A stretch of 58,709 nucleotides of DNA from JBAPRR01 sp049281195. GTDB lineage: Bacteria > Actinomycetota > Acidimicrobiia > Acidimicrobiales > CAVXTF01. The position numbers were made by a program, and so were the translations under genes. The notes beneath the pieces were generated by a model. The model had not been told where the DNA came from and did no database searches. It saw only the letters and a program-made list of their open reading frames with translations. The stretch is from NCBI GenBank assembly GCA_049281195.1, contig JBAPRR010000331.1, forward strand, positions 1 to 58,709. Direction: 5' to 3'. Positions 1-8,319 of the stretch are shown piece after piece (positions within the stretch are counted from its first letter, which is position 1; each line of letters opens with the position of its first letter).

Positions 1-132
1 GTTCATCCGGGTGGCACGGTGCATCCGGATGGCAACGGTCACGCGCCCGAACCCCAGACGAAAGGAACGCAGACGCCAGGAACACAGACCACAGGAACCC
101 AGGCGCCAGACCCCCCGGTGTCGACGAAATGA
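1..132 (+). CDS. C-terminal tail of an upstream gene (partial)
   Basis: Frame 1 is open from the window edge to a TGA at 130-132 and encodes a hydrophilic Pro/Thr/Gln/Gly-rich tail with a short repeating GTQTPGTQTTGTQ pattern. The stop overlaps the ATG of the next gene as ATGA, so the two are probably cotranscribed and translationally coupled. In actinobacteria the gene before a polyprenol-phosphate mannosyltransferase is often apolipoprotein N-acyltransferase (Lnt), and these sometimes have low-complexity C-terminal tails. That identity is inference from position only, because no Lnt domain is visible here. Confidence 0.55.
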   Translation, partial: VHPGGTVHPDGNGHAPEPQTKGTQTPGTQTTGTQAPDPPVSTK

Positions 133-887
133 GAGAGATGAAGGTCCTCGTAGTCCTGCCCACCTATAACGAAGCCGACAACATCGAGAGGATCCTCTCA
201 GCGGTACGCGACGCGCTTCCGGAGGCCGGGATCCTGGTGGTCGACGATGGCAGTCCCGACGGAACAGCCGAGATCGCCGAAAGGATGGGGGAGAAGGTCG
301 GGGGAGTGGAGATCCTGCGCCGGACCGCCAAAGAAGGTCTGGGAAGCGCCTACAAGGCGGGCTTCAGATGGGGGCTCGATCGGGACTGGGACGCGTTCGT
401 GGAGATGGATTCCGACTTCTCGCACGATCCCGCGGCACTTCCCGAGCTGGTTGCTCCTCTTCAACGTGATGTCGATCTGTCCGTCGGATCGAGATACGTG
501 CCGGGAGGCAAGATCCCCAACTGGTCACTGAGCCGGAGGCTTCTGTCGCGCGGGGGGAACATCTACGCGGATGTCCTGCTCGGACTGGGTGTGAAGGACT
601 CGACCGCCGGATTCCGTGCCTACAGGGCGGAGATCCTGCGCAAGATCGATCTCGGTTCTGTGAGGGCGGAGGGCTACGGCTTCCAGATCGAGATGGTCCG
701 CCAGGTGGTCGGTCATGGAGGCAAGGTCGCCGAAGTTCCGATCAGCTTCACCGACAGGGTCTCCGGTGAGTCGAAAATGTCCACCTGGATCGTCGTCGAG
801 GCCTTCATGTTGGTCACTTGGTGGGCGGCTCAGAGAGCGCTCGATTCTGTGCGCCGCCTGAGAAGACGCGCTTCTTTGCCCGCTTAG
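129..887 (+). CDS. Polyprenol-phosphate mannosyltransferase (GT2, DPM1/Ppm1 type)
   Basis: 252-residue GT-A family 2 glycosyltransferase expected to move mannose (or another hexose) from a GDP-sugar to polyprenyl phosphate on the cytoplasmic face of the membrane. The family signatures are in order: LPTYNEADNIE at the N-terminus, VVDDGSPDGT, EMDSDFSHDP (the DxD-type metal site), GSRYVPGGKIPNW, DSTAGFRAYR and GYGFQIEMV. It has no membrane segment of its own, like bacterial Ppm1 catalytic domains, and ends in an Arg-rich tail. The ATG at 129 overlaps the stop of the preceding frame, and a second ATG at 138 would lose three residues. Mannosylated lipids or lipoproteins are the likely downstream products. 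The exact sugar is not provable from sequence. Confidence 0.88.
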   Translation: MREMKVLVVLPTYNEADNIERILSAVRDALPEAGILVVDDGSPDGTAEIAERMGEKVGGVEILRRTAKEGLGSAYKAGFRWGLDRDWDAFVEMDSDFSHDPAALPELVAPLQRDVDLSVGSRYVPGGKIPNWSLSRRLLSRGGNIYADVLLGLGVKDSTAGFRAYRAEILRKIDLGSVRAEGYGFQIEMVRQVVGHGGKVAEVPISFTDRVSGESKMSTWIVVEAFMLVTWWAAQRALDSVRRLRRRASLPA

Positions 888-923
888 GCGCGACAGCGCT
901 TGTCCACATGAGAACATGTAGGG

Positions 924-1625
924 GTGATTGACTCACCCAGAATTCTTGTAGTCGACGACGAGCCTTACATCACGGACCTGTTGGGGGCAGCCCTGCGGTT
1001 CGAGGGCTTCTCCGTAGACGTAGCTTCAACCGGCAACGAAGCGCTACAGATGTCGCGTCCCGCTCGGCACGATCTGGTGCTCCTGGATGTGATGCTTCCC
1101 GATCTCGACGGCAACGAGGTTTGCAGAAGGCTGCGTGCTGTCGGGGTGGACACCCCGATCGTGTTCCTGACTGCGCGCGAAGCCACAGAGGACAAGGTCA
1201 CCGGGCTCACCGTCGGCGGCGACGATTACGTCACCAAGCCGTTCAGTCTCGAAGAGCTGGTGGCGAGGATCCGCGCCATCTTGCGACGCGTCACCGGCGG
1301 TGACAAGGGCGACAGCTCTGAAATGACCTTCGAGGATCTCGTCATCGACGAGGAGGCTCACGAGGTTTGGCGTCACGGTGAATTGATCGAACTGACCGCC
1401 ACCGAGTTCAACCTGCTCAGGTATCTGCTCGTCAACGCGAAACGCGTCGTGTCCAAGTCGGAGATCCTGGACAATGTCTGGGACTATGACTTCGACGGAG
1501 ACCCGAGCATCGTCGAGACCTACATCTCGTACCTTCGCAAGAAGGTCGACAAGTTTTCGCCACCTCTCATCCAGACGGTGAGGGGAGTCGGCTACAGCCT
1601 TCGACTGGCACGCGACAAAGGCTGA
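924..1625 (+). CDS. OmpR/PhoB-family response regulator
   Basis: 233-residue two-component response regulator. The receiver domain (about 1-120) has the acidic pair D11/D12 in VVDDEP, phospho-acceptor D55 in LVLLDVMLPD, T83 in FLTA and K105 in VTKPF. The C-terminal winged helix (about 135-230) contains ATEFNLLRYLL and ends RGVGYSLR, typical of OmpR/PhoB DNA-binding domains. The start is GTG at 924. The gene is followed 3 nt later by its sensor kinase, so the two form one transcription unit. The closest textbook relatives are the MprA/TrcR-type regulators of actinobacteria, but the signal and regulon cannot be read here. Confidence 0.95.
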   Translation: MIDSPRILVVDDEPYITDLLGAALRFEGFSVDVASTGNEALQMSRPARHDLVLLDVMLPDLDGNEVCRRLRAVGVDTPIVFLTAREATEDKVTGLTVGGDDYVTKPFSLEELVARIRAILRRVTGGDKGDSSEMTFEDLVIDEEAHEVWRHGELIELTATEFNLLRYLLVNAKRVVSKSEILDNVWDYDFDGDPSIVETYISYLRKKVDKFSPPLIQTVRGVGYSLRLARDKG

Positions 1626-1628
1626 CAT

Positions 1629-3254
1629 GTGTCACTGAGGCACCGCATCGTCGTCATGATGCTCGTGCTCATGGCGGTGGCTTTCGCTGCAGCCGACCTC
1701 ATCACGTCCTCTGAAGTTCACTCCTTTCTGATCGGCAGGCTCGATGAGCAGATCGGCTCGGAAGAGGGCCAGCTCGTCGGCTTTTTGAATCACGTCTACT
1801 CGCAACAGGTGAGATCCGGCGACACGCTCGCGCTGACGAATCCATCCAAGTGGCTCGAGGGACTGAACGCGGTGCCGCTCGCCCACCGGCCACACCTGCC
1901 GGACGATCCGACGACCGAGATCCGATCCATATCGGCGGAGTCGCTTTTCAACCGCATCGGGCCCAATGACTTCGTCGAGGTTATAGACGGCGACGGTACA
2001 GACCTTTTCGAGCACACCGTGGGTGCCCTCGACGCACCGTCACCTCCGCCGGATCTGTACTCCTTGCGCATGGCGGGAGACGCATCGGATCCCGATGCCA
2101 TATACCGTCCCGACCAATCCGCGTTCGAGGTGGCGGCCCTCGGTCAATCGTCGTTGCTGTACAGGGTGCATACGGCATCGGTGCCGGGCGGAGTCCTCGT
2201 GGTGGCCGTGTCAGAGGCACCCTCTCAGACCACGCTCTCGTCGCTAGCCCACATCGAAATACTGGTGTCGGTGATCGTCATGCTCGTCCTGGCGGCCCTG
2301 GTTCTGTGGACCGTCAGGATCGGTCTGCGCCCGCTCGAGGACATGACCGAGACCGCAGGTGCGTTCGCAAAGGGAGACCTGTCGCGCAGGGTTCGCTTCG
2401 TCGATGAGAAGACAGAAGTAGGTCGTTTGGGCCGAGCGCTCAACGGCATGCTCGTCCAGATCGAGTCTGCGTTCGGCAAGCGCAAAGAGTCGGAGGACCG
2501 GCTCAGGCGGTTCGTAGCGGACGCTTCGCACGATCTGCGCACCCCGCTCACCTCCATTCGCGGATACGCGGAGCTGCTCAGAAAGGGCGCGTACGACAAT
2601 GAGGATGACCGTCGTCGGGCCATAAGCAGGATCGAGCACGAAGCAGAGCGCATGGCGATACTCGTCGACGACCTTCTGCTTTTGGCGAGGCTTGATCAGG
2701 GACGGCCCCTTGGGCGCGAAGCCGTCGAGATCCGCCCCCTCGTCGCCGATGCGGTTGCAGGAGCATGCGCGGCCGACCCGTACCGCCCCATCTCCCTTGA
2801 GGCCCCACACGGCATTTTGGTGCAGGGCGACTCCGGGCGGTTGCGCCAGGCCGTCGACAACCTCCTTCGAAACGCTCTGGTGCACACGCCACCGGGGACC
2901 CCGGTTCGGGTGAAGGTCGAGACCACATCCAGCTCCACTTTGATCAGCGTCTCCGACAACGGACCGGGGATAAAACCAGAGGAGTCAAGCAAGATCTTCG
3001 ACCGCTTCTTCCAGGCAGACCCGTCGCGCACGGGGCAGGGCACCGGGCTCGGCCTGTCGATCGTCGCAGCGATAGCAGAGGCTCACGGAGGTCGGTCGTG
3101 GGTGGAGACGACGCTCGGCCTAGGTTCGACGTTCTACATCGAGTTGCCGCTCGACACGGCTTCGCCACGGCCTGCAGAAGCGATCGCAAAAGCTGATCTG
3201 ACCGACCTCGCACCGCCGGGAGGAAGTGAGCGTGCCGGCTATGTCGGCACCTGA
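1629..3254 (+). CDS. Sensor histidine kinase
   Basis: 541-residue membrane sensor kinase paired with the upstream response regulator. An N-terminal membrane segment (about 8-25) is followed by an extracytoplasmic domain of about 175 residues. A second membrane segment (about 210-232), a HAMP linker (LRPLEDMTETAGAFAKGDLS), HisKA with phosphorylatable H301 in DASHDLRTPLTSIRGY, and HATPase_c with an N box near NLLRNALVHTP, G1 DNGPGI and G2 GTGLGLSIV follow. The start is GTG at 1629. The 3' end overlaps the next gene by 29 nt. The sensory domain has no recognisable ligand-binding fold by eye. Confidence 0.95.
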   Translation: MSLRHRIVVMMLVLMAVAFAAADLITSSEVHSFLIGRLDEQIGSEEGQLVGFLNHVYSQQVRSGDTLALTNPSKWLEGLNAVPLAHRPHLPDDPTTEIRSISAESLFNRIGPNDFVEVIDGDGTDLFEHTVGALDAPSPPPDLYSLRMAGDASDPDAIYRPDQSAFEVAALGQSSLLYRVHTASVPGGVLVVAVSEAPSQTTLSSLAHIEILVSVIVMLVLAALVLWTVRIGLRPLEDMTETAGAFAKGDLSRRVRFVDEKTEVGRLGRALNGMLVQIESAFGKRKESEDRLRRFVADASHDLRTPLTSIRGYAELLRKGAYDNEDDRRRAISRIEHEAERMAILVDDLLLLARLDQGRPLGREAVEIRPLVADAVAGACAADPYRPISLEAPHGILVQGDSGRLRQAVDNLLRNALVHTPPGTPVRVKVETTSSSTLISVSDNGPGIKPEESSKIFDRFFQADPSRTGQGTGLGLSIVAAIAEAHGGRSWVETTLGLGSTFYIELPLDTASPRPAEAIAKADLTDLAPPGGSERAGYVGT

Positions 3255-4053
3255 GGGGATCTCGGCAACCGCCAGGACCCCTGTCTTCTTCATTCACGGG
3301 CAGCCCGGACTCGGAAGTGACTTCCGTCTCGTCTCGCAGCTCCTCGACTCCTCGTTCCAGGTCATCTCTCCTGACCGTCCCGGTTACGGGTCCAACACGC
3401 GCAATGTCACCTCCATGGCCGCCAACGTGGACTGGATCGCGGCACTGCTCAAGGACTCCGTAGGCGAACCTTCTGTCGTCGTCGGCCACAGTTACGGGGG
3501 AGGACTGGCGATCCTGCTCGGAGCGTTACACCCCGAGCTCGTATCGGGGCTGGTGCTCGCGGCGTCTGTCGCCAGCGTCGAACATCTCGGCACGCTCGAC
3601 CGAGTGCTGGCGTTGAGATACCTCGGTGACGCACTCGTCGCCGGCGGTCTCGGCGCGGCGGGGTCGATCCTCCCAGTCGTGAGACAGCGGACAAGATCGG
3701 TCCCCGGGCGTGTCGGTCGTTGGATGGAGGTGAACCTTCCCGATTCGACTTTCACGACAGTGGCCCCACCCCTCGGTCAGGTCTGGCGATCGGTGGTGGC
3801 TGAGCAGCGGAGCCTGTTCCGCGAGATGCCACTGGTCGAATCGTCGCTCCGAGAGCTCGACATGCCGGTCGAGGTGATCGCCGGGACGTGGGACGTGATC
3901 GTTCCCCTTGCCGTCGCCAGGAAGGCCGCCAGGACGATCAGAGACTCAGAGCTTCTCCTCGTGCCCCGTGTAGGGCACTTTCTCCCGCGCGACGCGCCCG
4001 ACGTGCTGGCAGAAGCGGTGAGGCGAGTGTCGAGGAAAGCCGCTGCTAGGTAG
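3226..4053 (+). CDS. Alpha/beta-hydrolase fold protein
   Basis: 275-residue alpha/beta hydrolase. Visible elements are the oxyanion-hole motif HGQPG near residue 25, the nucleophile elbow GHSYGG, the acid in AGTWDVIVP and the base in VGHFLPRD, giving a Ser-Asp-His triad. There is no signal peptide, so it is probably cytoplasmic. The GTG at 3226 has a strong GGGAGGAA ribosome site just upstream and lies inside the end of the kinase gene, implying translational coupling. The 3' end converges with menF and the two coding regions overlap by 8 nt. The neighbourhood next to menF/menG could suggest a MenH-like role, but it is on the opposite strand and the substrate is unknown. Confidence 0.85.
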   Translation: MSVPAMSAPEGISATARTPVFFIHGQPGLGSDFRLVSQLLDSSFQVISPDRPGYGSNTRNVTSMAANVDWIAALLKDSVGEPSVVVGHSYGGGLAILLGALHPELVSGLVLAASVASVEHLGTLDRVLALRYLGDALVAGGLGAAGSILPVVRQRTRSVPGRVGRWMEVNLPDSTFTTVAPPLGQVWRSVVAEQRSLFREMPLVESSLRELDMPVEVIAGTWDVIVPLAVARKAARTIRDSELLLVPRVGHFLPRDAPDVLAEAVRRVSRKAAAR

Positions 4054-5416
4054 CAGTTAGCGATCCGCGCATGGTGGCGAGCTTGGAGGTTGTCTCGGCG
4101 AGCTCTTCACCGGGGTCCGATCCCGAGACGATTCCGCAGCCGGCATAGACGTAAGCGTGGTTTCCGACCAACTGGGCGCTGCGGATGCCGATGAAGAATT
4201 CTCCATCGCCCTTCGCGTCCACCCAACCGACGGGCCCCGCGAACAATCCACGCCCATGTGGCTCGAGGTCCGCGATGAGCGCCAAGGCCTCGTCGGTGGG
4301 CGAACCTCCGACCGCGGGCGTCGGGTGGAGCGCCGCTGTCAGCTCGAGAACGCTCGGTCGGCCAACGGGATCCCCGTCGATCGTTCCTTTGAGCCTCGTG
4401 GCGAGGTGCGCCACATCCCGCAGTACGAGCACCTCGGGTTCCGCGGGAACTTCGAGAGGGTCGCACCACCTGGCAAGGGTCTTCGCCACATCGTCGACCA
4501 CCAGACGGTGCTCGTGATTCTCCTTCTTCGAACGAACCATCTCGAAGATGGCTGCTTCGTCGGTCGCTGCTACTCCTGACTTCCGTACGGTCCCGGCCAG
4601 CGGCAGGGAATCGACCTCGGCGTCGTAACGTCCCACCAGAAGCTCCGGGCTCGCTCCCACGAACACTCCGGCAGATGACGCGAAGCAGAAGATCGTGCTC
4701 GATGACTCCCTCTCGATGAGCGCTTCGACAGTTGCACGCACATCGACGGGAGTGTCGAGAATGACCTCGGCTCTCCGCGAGATGACCACCTTCTCCACGC
4801 GACGTTCTGCGATCGCCCGCAGCGCCCCGGTAACAGCTTCTGTGTACTCGGCCTCTCCGCCGACGACGGGTAGCTCCCCCGGGGCACCCGCGGTCCTGCT
4901 CTCTTTCAGGACCGCCGCCCGTTCGCGCAGAAGTTGATCCACATCTCCCAGATCTCCGATTCCCACGACGGTGATCCACGAAGTGCCGTCGGCGTCGCGT
5001 ACGAACGTGAGCTCCGGCACCACCAGCTCGGAAGGTTCCGTCGGGACGAAGCGCAGTGCACCGAAAGCGACCGGTTTCGATCCGGGCCGGTTCACCCGGT
5101 CCACGCAGCTGATCTCCGATATGGAGCGCGCAACCTTTTGAACAGCGGAGCTGTCGGCGGAACCTCCTGCGATTGGAAACACACGGGCAGCACCGAGTCC
5201 GATCATCAGCCGTTTCCGGGACCGGAATAGAACCGAATGATTAAACGGCGATGGCTCGGCGTTTCGCAGGGACTCCTGCGCCGTAGCCATGCACAGAGCA
5301 AACGCCAAATCCTCGAGCGCCTTCGCGTCACCGCCAGGCACGATCCGCGATTCGGCGTGGAGCTCGTCCGAGGCGACGCCATCGAGGCGGAGAGAGTCGG
5401 TTTCGAGGCGTGTCAA
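4046..5416 (-). CDS. menF: Isochorismate synthase (menaquinone pathway)
   Basis: 456-residue chorismate-binding enzyme converting chorismate to isochorismate, the first committed step of menaquinone synthesis. Diagnostic C-terminal motifs are KVVISRRAEV, LPLAGTVRKSG, SKKENHEHRLVVDDV, ALHPTPAVGGSP and FFIGIRSAQL with YAGCGIVSGSDP. These match MenF/EntC/DhbC rather than TrpE, which is present separately. The frame is open further upstream, but the extra N-terminus (up to 5659) is antisense-like sequence within menG. I chose TTG at 5416, which overlaps the menG TGA as TTGA and gives the usual family length. It is the last gene of a merR-menG-menF minus-strand operon. Confidence 0.88.
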   Translation of the reverse strand: MTRLETDSLRLDGVASDELHAESRIVPGGDAKALEDLAFALCMATAQESLRNAEPSPFNHSVLFRSRKRLMIGLGAARVFPIAGGSADSSAVQKVARSISEISCVDRVNRPGSKPVAFGALRFVPTEPSELVVPELTFVRDADGTSWITVVGIGDLGDVDQLLRERAAVLKESRTAGAPGELPVVGGEAEYTEAVTGALRAIAERRVEKVVISRRAEVILDTPVDVRATVEALIERESSSTIFCFASSAGVFVGASPELLVGRYDAEVDSLPLAGTVRKSGVAATDEAAIFEMVRSKKENHEHRLVVDDVAKTLARWCDPLEVPAEPEVLVLRDVAHLATRLKGTIDGDPVGRPSVLELTAALHPTPAVGGSPTDEALALIADLEPHGRGLFAGPVGWVDAKGDGEFFIGIRSAQLVGNHAYVYAGCGIVSGSDPGEELAETTSKLATMRGSLTAT

Positions 5417-6168
5417 CTCGCCACCAGGCTTTCTCGACGTCTGTCGAAGCTCTGCGGAGAGCCGGCGCGCGTAGCAGTGAACAGCTGAGTGGTCCCTGCG
5501 GTGAAGGTGCGGCGGCCCACTGCACTGAACCCGGCATTTCTGAGCATCAACCTGATGCGTTCCGGTGCCGGAAGGTATTCGACCGAAGCAGGAAGGTAGC
5601 GGTACGCCGCGGCGTCCGAGAACAGCCCGCCGATCGCCGGAACCGCGTGCTCGAACCACACCCTGTAGCCGGTTCTTCCTATAACGCCTGTCGGAATGGC
5701 CACGTCCAGCAGTCCGATGCGTCCTCCCGGACGCACGACCCGGGCGAGCTCGGAACAGACGGCTTCGAGAGCAACGAAGTTGCGAAGGGCGAAGCCACTC
5801 ACGACCCCGTCGAAGGCTCCCTCACTAAAAGGCAGTGATGCGGCGTCGCCGAGAACGAGGCCCGCATCGGTTCGCGCCGCGCGCAACATCCCTTCGGACA
5901 TGTCGATGCCTACGACCTCGATGTCGTTCTCACTCAAAAGGCGGCAGAAGTCTCCGGTACCGCACGCCAGATCGAGAACACGAGATCGAGCGGGGAGCCC
6001 GAGCGCCTTTACAGTGCGCCTGCGCCACGAGTTGTCGAGCCCGACCGAGATCATCCGGTTCACCACGTCGTAGCGCGGTGATATCGCGTCGAACATCTGA
6101 CGGACCATGGCCCGCTTGGCGTCACCTTGCACCAGAGCGGTGGAAGTCGGTGTGTTCGCCTCGTTCAT
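5413..6168 (-). CDS. menG: Demethylmenaquinone methyltransferase
   Basis: 251-residue class I SAM methyltransferase of the UbiE/MenG family, catalysing the last step of menaquinone synthesis. Visible signatures include MFDAISPRYDVVNRMISVGLD near the N-terminus (split here as MFDAISPRYD and VVNRMISVG), the SAM loop VLDLACGTGDF, and GFALRNFV. The ATG at 6168 overlaps the stop of the upstream merR-type gene as ATGA, and its own stop overlaps menF, so the three are translationally coupled. In this organism menaquinone is therefore probably the respiratory quinone. Confidence 0.92.
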   Translation of the reverse strand: MNEANTPTSTALVQGDAKRAMVRQMFDAISPRYDVVNRMISVGLDNSWRRRTVKALGLPARSRVLDLACGTGDFCRLLSENDIEVVGIDMSEGMLRAARTDAGLVLGDAASLPFSEGAFDGVVSGFALRNFVALEAVCSELARVVRPGGRIGLLDVAIPTGVIGRTGYRVWFEHAVPAIGGLFSDAAAYRYLPASVEYLPAPERIRLMLRNAGFSAVGRRTFTAGTTQLFTATRAGSPQSFDRRRESLVAS

Positions 6169-6932
6169 CCCGCCGACGCCGCTTCTTTCGAGTCACGCAC
6201 GGCGCGCAGCTCCGTCGGGTTGCCCACATGCTCGATGTGCTCGAGTGCCGTCGCCAGCAGCACCCGGGTGAAGTGGTGCGCCACGATCGTCGCAGTGGCC
6301 GGGAGAAGAGCTTCGAAGGCTTCCACCAACCTGGTTGCCCTTTGCTCCGCCGACTCACCGTCGCCCGCGTTGTGGGTCGGCTCGCGCACATACCTGTCGA
6401 ACATCTCGACTGCGCGCTCGGCTACCTGGCGCATGGCCCCGTCGTGCCGGCTGGCCAGGTCCAGGAGCTCGGGAAAGGGGAGTCCCCACTCGAGCAGGAC
6501 CAGGCCCGCCCGGGCCACGGCGACGTCTTCTTCGGTGTAGCCCTCCACGTCTCCGACCCTGCGGGGGACGAGGAGGCCCTGCTGCTCGACGGCTCTCAGG
6601 ATTCCGGTCGGAACTCCCGTTCGCTCCGACAGTCCCTCCAGATCGAGCAGTTCTCCGGCGCCGTGCTGGAGCACCTCACCTGCGAGAGCCCCCATCAGGG
6701 CCTGGTCCGCGGCGTCGAGCTCGCCCGCAAGAACCCTGGCGATGGTGGCCAGAGTGAACCCCTTGGCCTGAAGGGCTCTTACCTTCCTGAGGCACTCCAG
6801 ATGCTCGTCTCCGTAGAGGGCGACCCTTCCCTGACGCGTCGGTGCTGGGAGAAGACCCCTGGACTGGTAATAGCGGACGGTGTCCACCCTGACCCCCGCA
6901 GACCTGGCCAGCTCCTCGACCCTCATTGCCAT
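6165..6932 (-). CDS. MerR-family transcriptional regulator
   Basis: 255-residue regulator. The N-terminal MerR helix-turn-helix (MRVEELARSAGVRVDTVRYY, residues about 3-22) with the wing RGLLPAPTRQGRVALYGDE is followed by a long dimerisation helix and a helical C-terminal region of about 170 residues containing a second, weaker HTH-like segment (GILRAVEQQGLL). No metal-binding cysteines are evident, so an organic ligand is more likely than a metal. The ATG at 6932 (or 6926) lies on or beside a perfect palindrome at 6931-6947, suggesting autoregulation. It is divergent from an acyl-CoA dehydrogenase and heads the menG-menF operon; a link to fatty-acid or acyl-CoA sensing is inference. Confidence 0.85.
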   Translation of the reverse strand: MAMRVEELARSAGVRVDTVRYYQSRGLLPAPTRQGRVALYGDEHLECLRKVRALQAKGFTLATIARVLAGELDAADQALMGALAGEVLQHGAGELLDLEGLSERTGVPTGILRAVEQQGLLVPRRVGDVEGYTEEDVAVARAGLVLLEWGLPFPELLDLASRHDGAMRQVAERAVEMFDRYVREPTHNAGDGESAEQRATRLVEAFEALLPATATIVAHHFTRVLLATALEHIEHVGNPTELRAVRDSKEAASAG

Positions 6933-6947
6933 CACTCTAGGAGTGAT
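6931..6947. promoter_or_regulatory. Perfect palindrome, likely MerR-type operator
   Basis: ATCACTC-TAG-GAGTGAT is an exact 7-3-7 inverted repeat lying between the divergent merR-type gene and the acyl-CoA dehydrogenase (start 6993). It touches the regulator's own start codon. MerR proteins bind such dyads between promoter elements of divergent genes. Binding by this regulator is inference. Confidence 0.65.
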
Positions 6948-6992
6948 TGCTCTAAAGGTTCTACCCACCGAGGTCCTGCGAGACTGGGCACC

Positions 6993-8219
6993 ATGGCAAT
7001 CGACTTCACCTTCGCACCGGATGTCGAAGAAGCACGGCTGAGGATCAAGACGTTCATAGAGGAGCAGGTTCTCCCCACCGAGAGGACCCTGACCGAGCAA
7101 AAGGCCAGCGGGCAGGAGTGGCGGACGGCTCTTCACTCCCTTCGCGATCGTGCGAAGTCGGAAGGGGTGTGGCTCCCGAACATGCCTCAGGAGTGGGGCG
7201 GGATGGGTCTCGGGCCCACCGCCGTGGCCGCTGTCTCGGCCGAGCTCGCGCGAAGCACATGGGGGCCTTACGTCGTGAACTGCTACGCCCCAGACGAGGG
7301 GAACATGCACACACTCTTTCACTGGGGTACTCCGGAGCAGAAGGAGCGCTACCTGCGACCGATGTGCGAGGGGACGATGAGGTCGTGCTTCGCCATGACC
7401 GAGCCGGAGGTAGCCGGGTCGGACCCCACACTGATGCAGACGCGTGCAGTCGAGCGCGACGGGGAGTGGGTCATCAACGGGCACAAATGGTTCATCTCGG
7501 GAGCACGCGGAGCCCGCCTCGCAATTCTCCTGGCTAAGACGGAGGAAAATCCCGACGTCCCCCAGGCCGCGACGACGGCGTTTCTGATCGATGTGCCGTC
7601 GGATGGATGGGAGATCGTCCGCGACATCGAGACGATGTCGGGGAGCCACAACCACTGCGAGATCCGGATCACCGATCTCCGCGTACCGGCGGAGAACATG
7701 CTCGGCGAGAGGGGACAGGGTCACCGCCTAGGCCAGTACAGGCTGGGGCCGGCCCGGCTCGCGCACTGCATGCGCTGGCTCGGACAGATCGAGACTGCGC
7801 TCGACATGATGGTGGAGCGCGCCACAAACCGCTTCTCGCATGGATCCCTGCTTTCGGAGAAACAGGGAATCCAGTGGTTGATAAGCGAATCGGCGATCGA
7901 GCTCTACCAAGCGAAGTTGATGGTGCTTCACGCCGCGTACCGCATCGAGAACGGCTTGGAGTTCCGCACCGAGGTATCGATGGCCAAGCATCATGTCGCC
8001 AACACTCTGTGGAGAGTGATCGACAGGGCCGTGCAGGTTCACGGAGCCCTCGGTTACTCGAAGGACTCCCCACTGGCGAACATGCTGTTGCAGGCGAGGT
8101 GGGCGAGGTTCGCCGACGGCGCAGACGAGATACACAAATGGCGCGTAGCTGAGGCTGTCATCGAGGCATGGCAGAAAGACGGGACCACCCGTACAGCGAC
8201 GGGTGACCTTCCCCTTTGA
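6993..8219 (+). CDS. Acyl-CoA dehydrogenase
   Basis: 408-residue FAD-dependent acyl-CoA dehydrogenase that introduces the alpha,beta double bond of acyl-CoA. All three domains are visible. The N-terminal helices include FIEEQVLPTE. The middle domain has CFAMTEPEVAGSDP and NGHKWFISGA, the flavin/substrate-binding motifs. The C-terminal domain has VQVHGALGYSKDSPL and ends FADGADEIHKWRVAEAVI, the tail seen in the ACAD11/FadE-like long-chain subgroup. The ATG at 6993 gives the normal length; the frame is open far upstream but that part is antisense to the merR/menG genes. Probably controlled by the adjacent divergent MerR regulator through the palindrome at 6931. Confidence 0.92.
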   Translation: MAIDFTFAPDVEEARLRIKTFIEEQVLPTERTLTEQKASGQEWRTALHSLRDRAKSEGVWLPNMPQEWGGMGLGPTAVAAVSAELARSTWGPYVVNCYAPDEGNMHTLFHWGTPEQKERYLRPMCEGTMRSCFAMTEPEVAGSDPTLMQTRAVERDGEWVINGHKWFISGARGARLAILLAKTEENPDVPQAATTAFLIDVPSDGWEIVRDIETMSGSHNHCEIRITDLRVPAENMLGERGQGHRLGQYRLGPARLAHCMRWLGQIETALDMMVERATNRFSHGSLLSEKQGIQWLISESAIELYQAKLMVLHAAYRIENGLEFRTEVSMAKHHVANTLWRVIDRAVQVHGALGYSKDSPLANMLLQARWARFADGADEIHKWRVAEAVIEAWQKDGTTRTATGDLPL

Positions 8220-8267
8220 TCTTCAGGCCAGACATATCTTCACGATGGTTCAAGCCAATTGCGGGCG

Positions 8268-8296
8268 TTGACGATAGGTTGATATTGGCCGAATAT
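8268..8296 (+). promoter_or_regulatory. Possible sigma70-type promoter
   Basis: TTGACG, a 17-nt spacer and GAATAT lie 24 nt before the ATG at 8320. The -35 element fits well and the -10 only loosely. Called by eye. Confidence 0.3.
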
Positions 8297-8319
8297 CCGC
8301 CTGGCCAGGGAGTGAGCCA

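Noticed and set aside
4107..4979. 290-codon open frame within menF in another frame
   Set aside because: Composition is Arg/Gly/Ser-rich shadow of a high-GC gene; menF motifs are in the other frame.
5835..6992. Long open frame continuous with the acyl-CoA dehydrogenase upstream of its ATG
   Set aside because: The sequence is antisense to the merR and menG genes, Arg/Pro-rich with no domain, and the enzyme has its full normal length from 6993.
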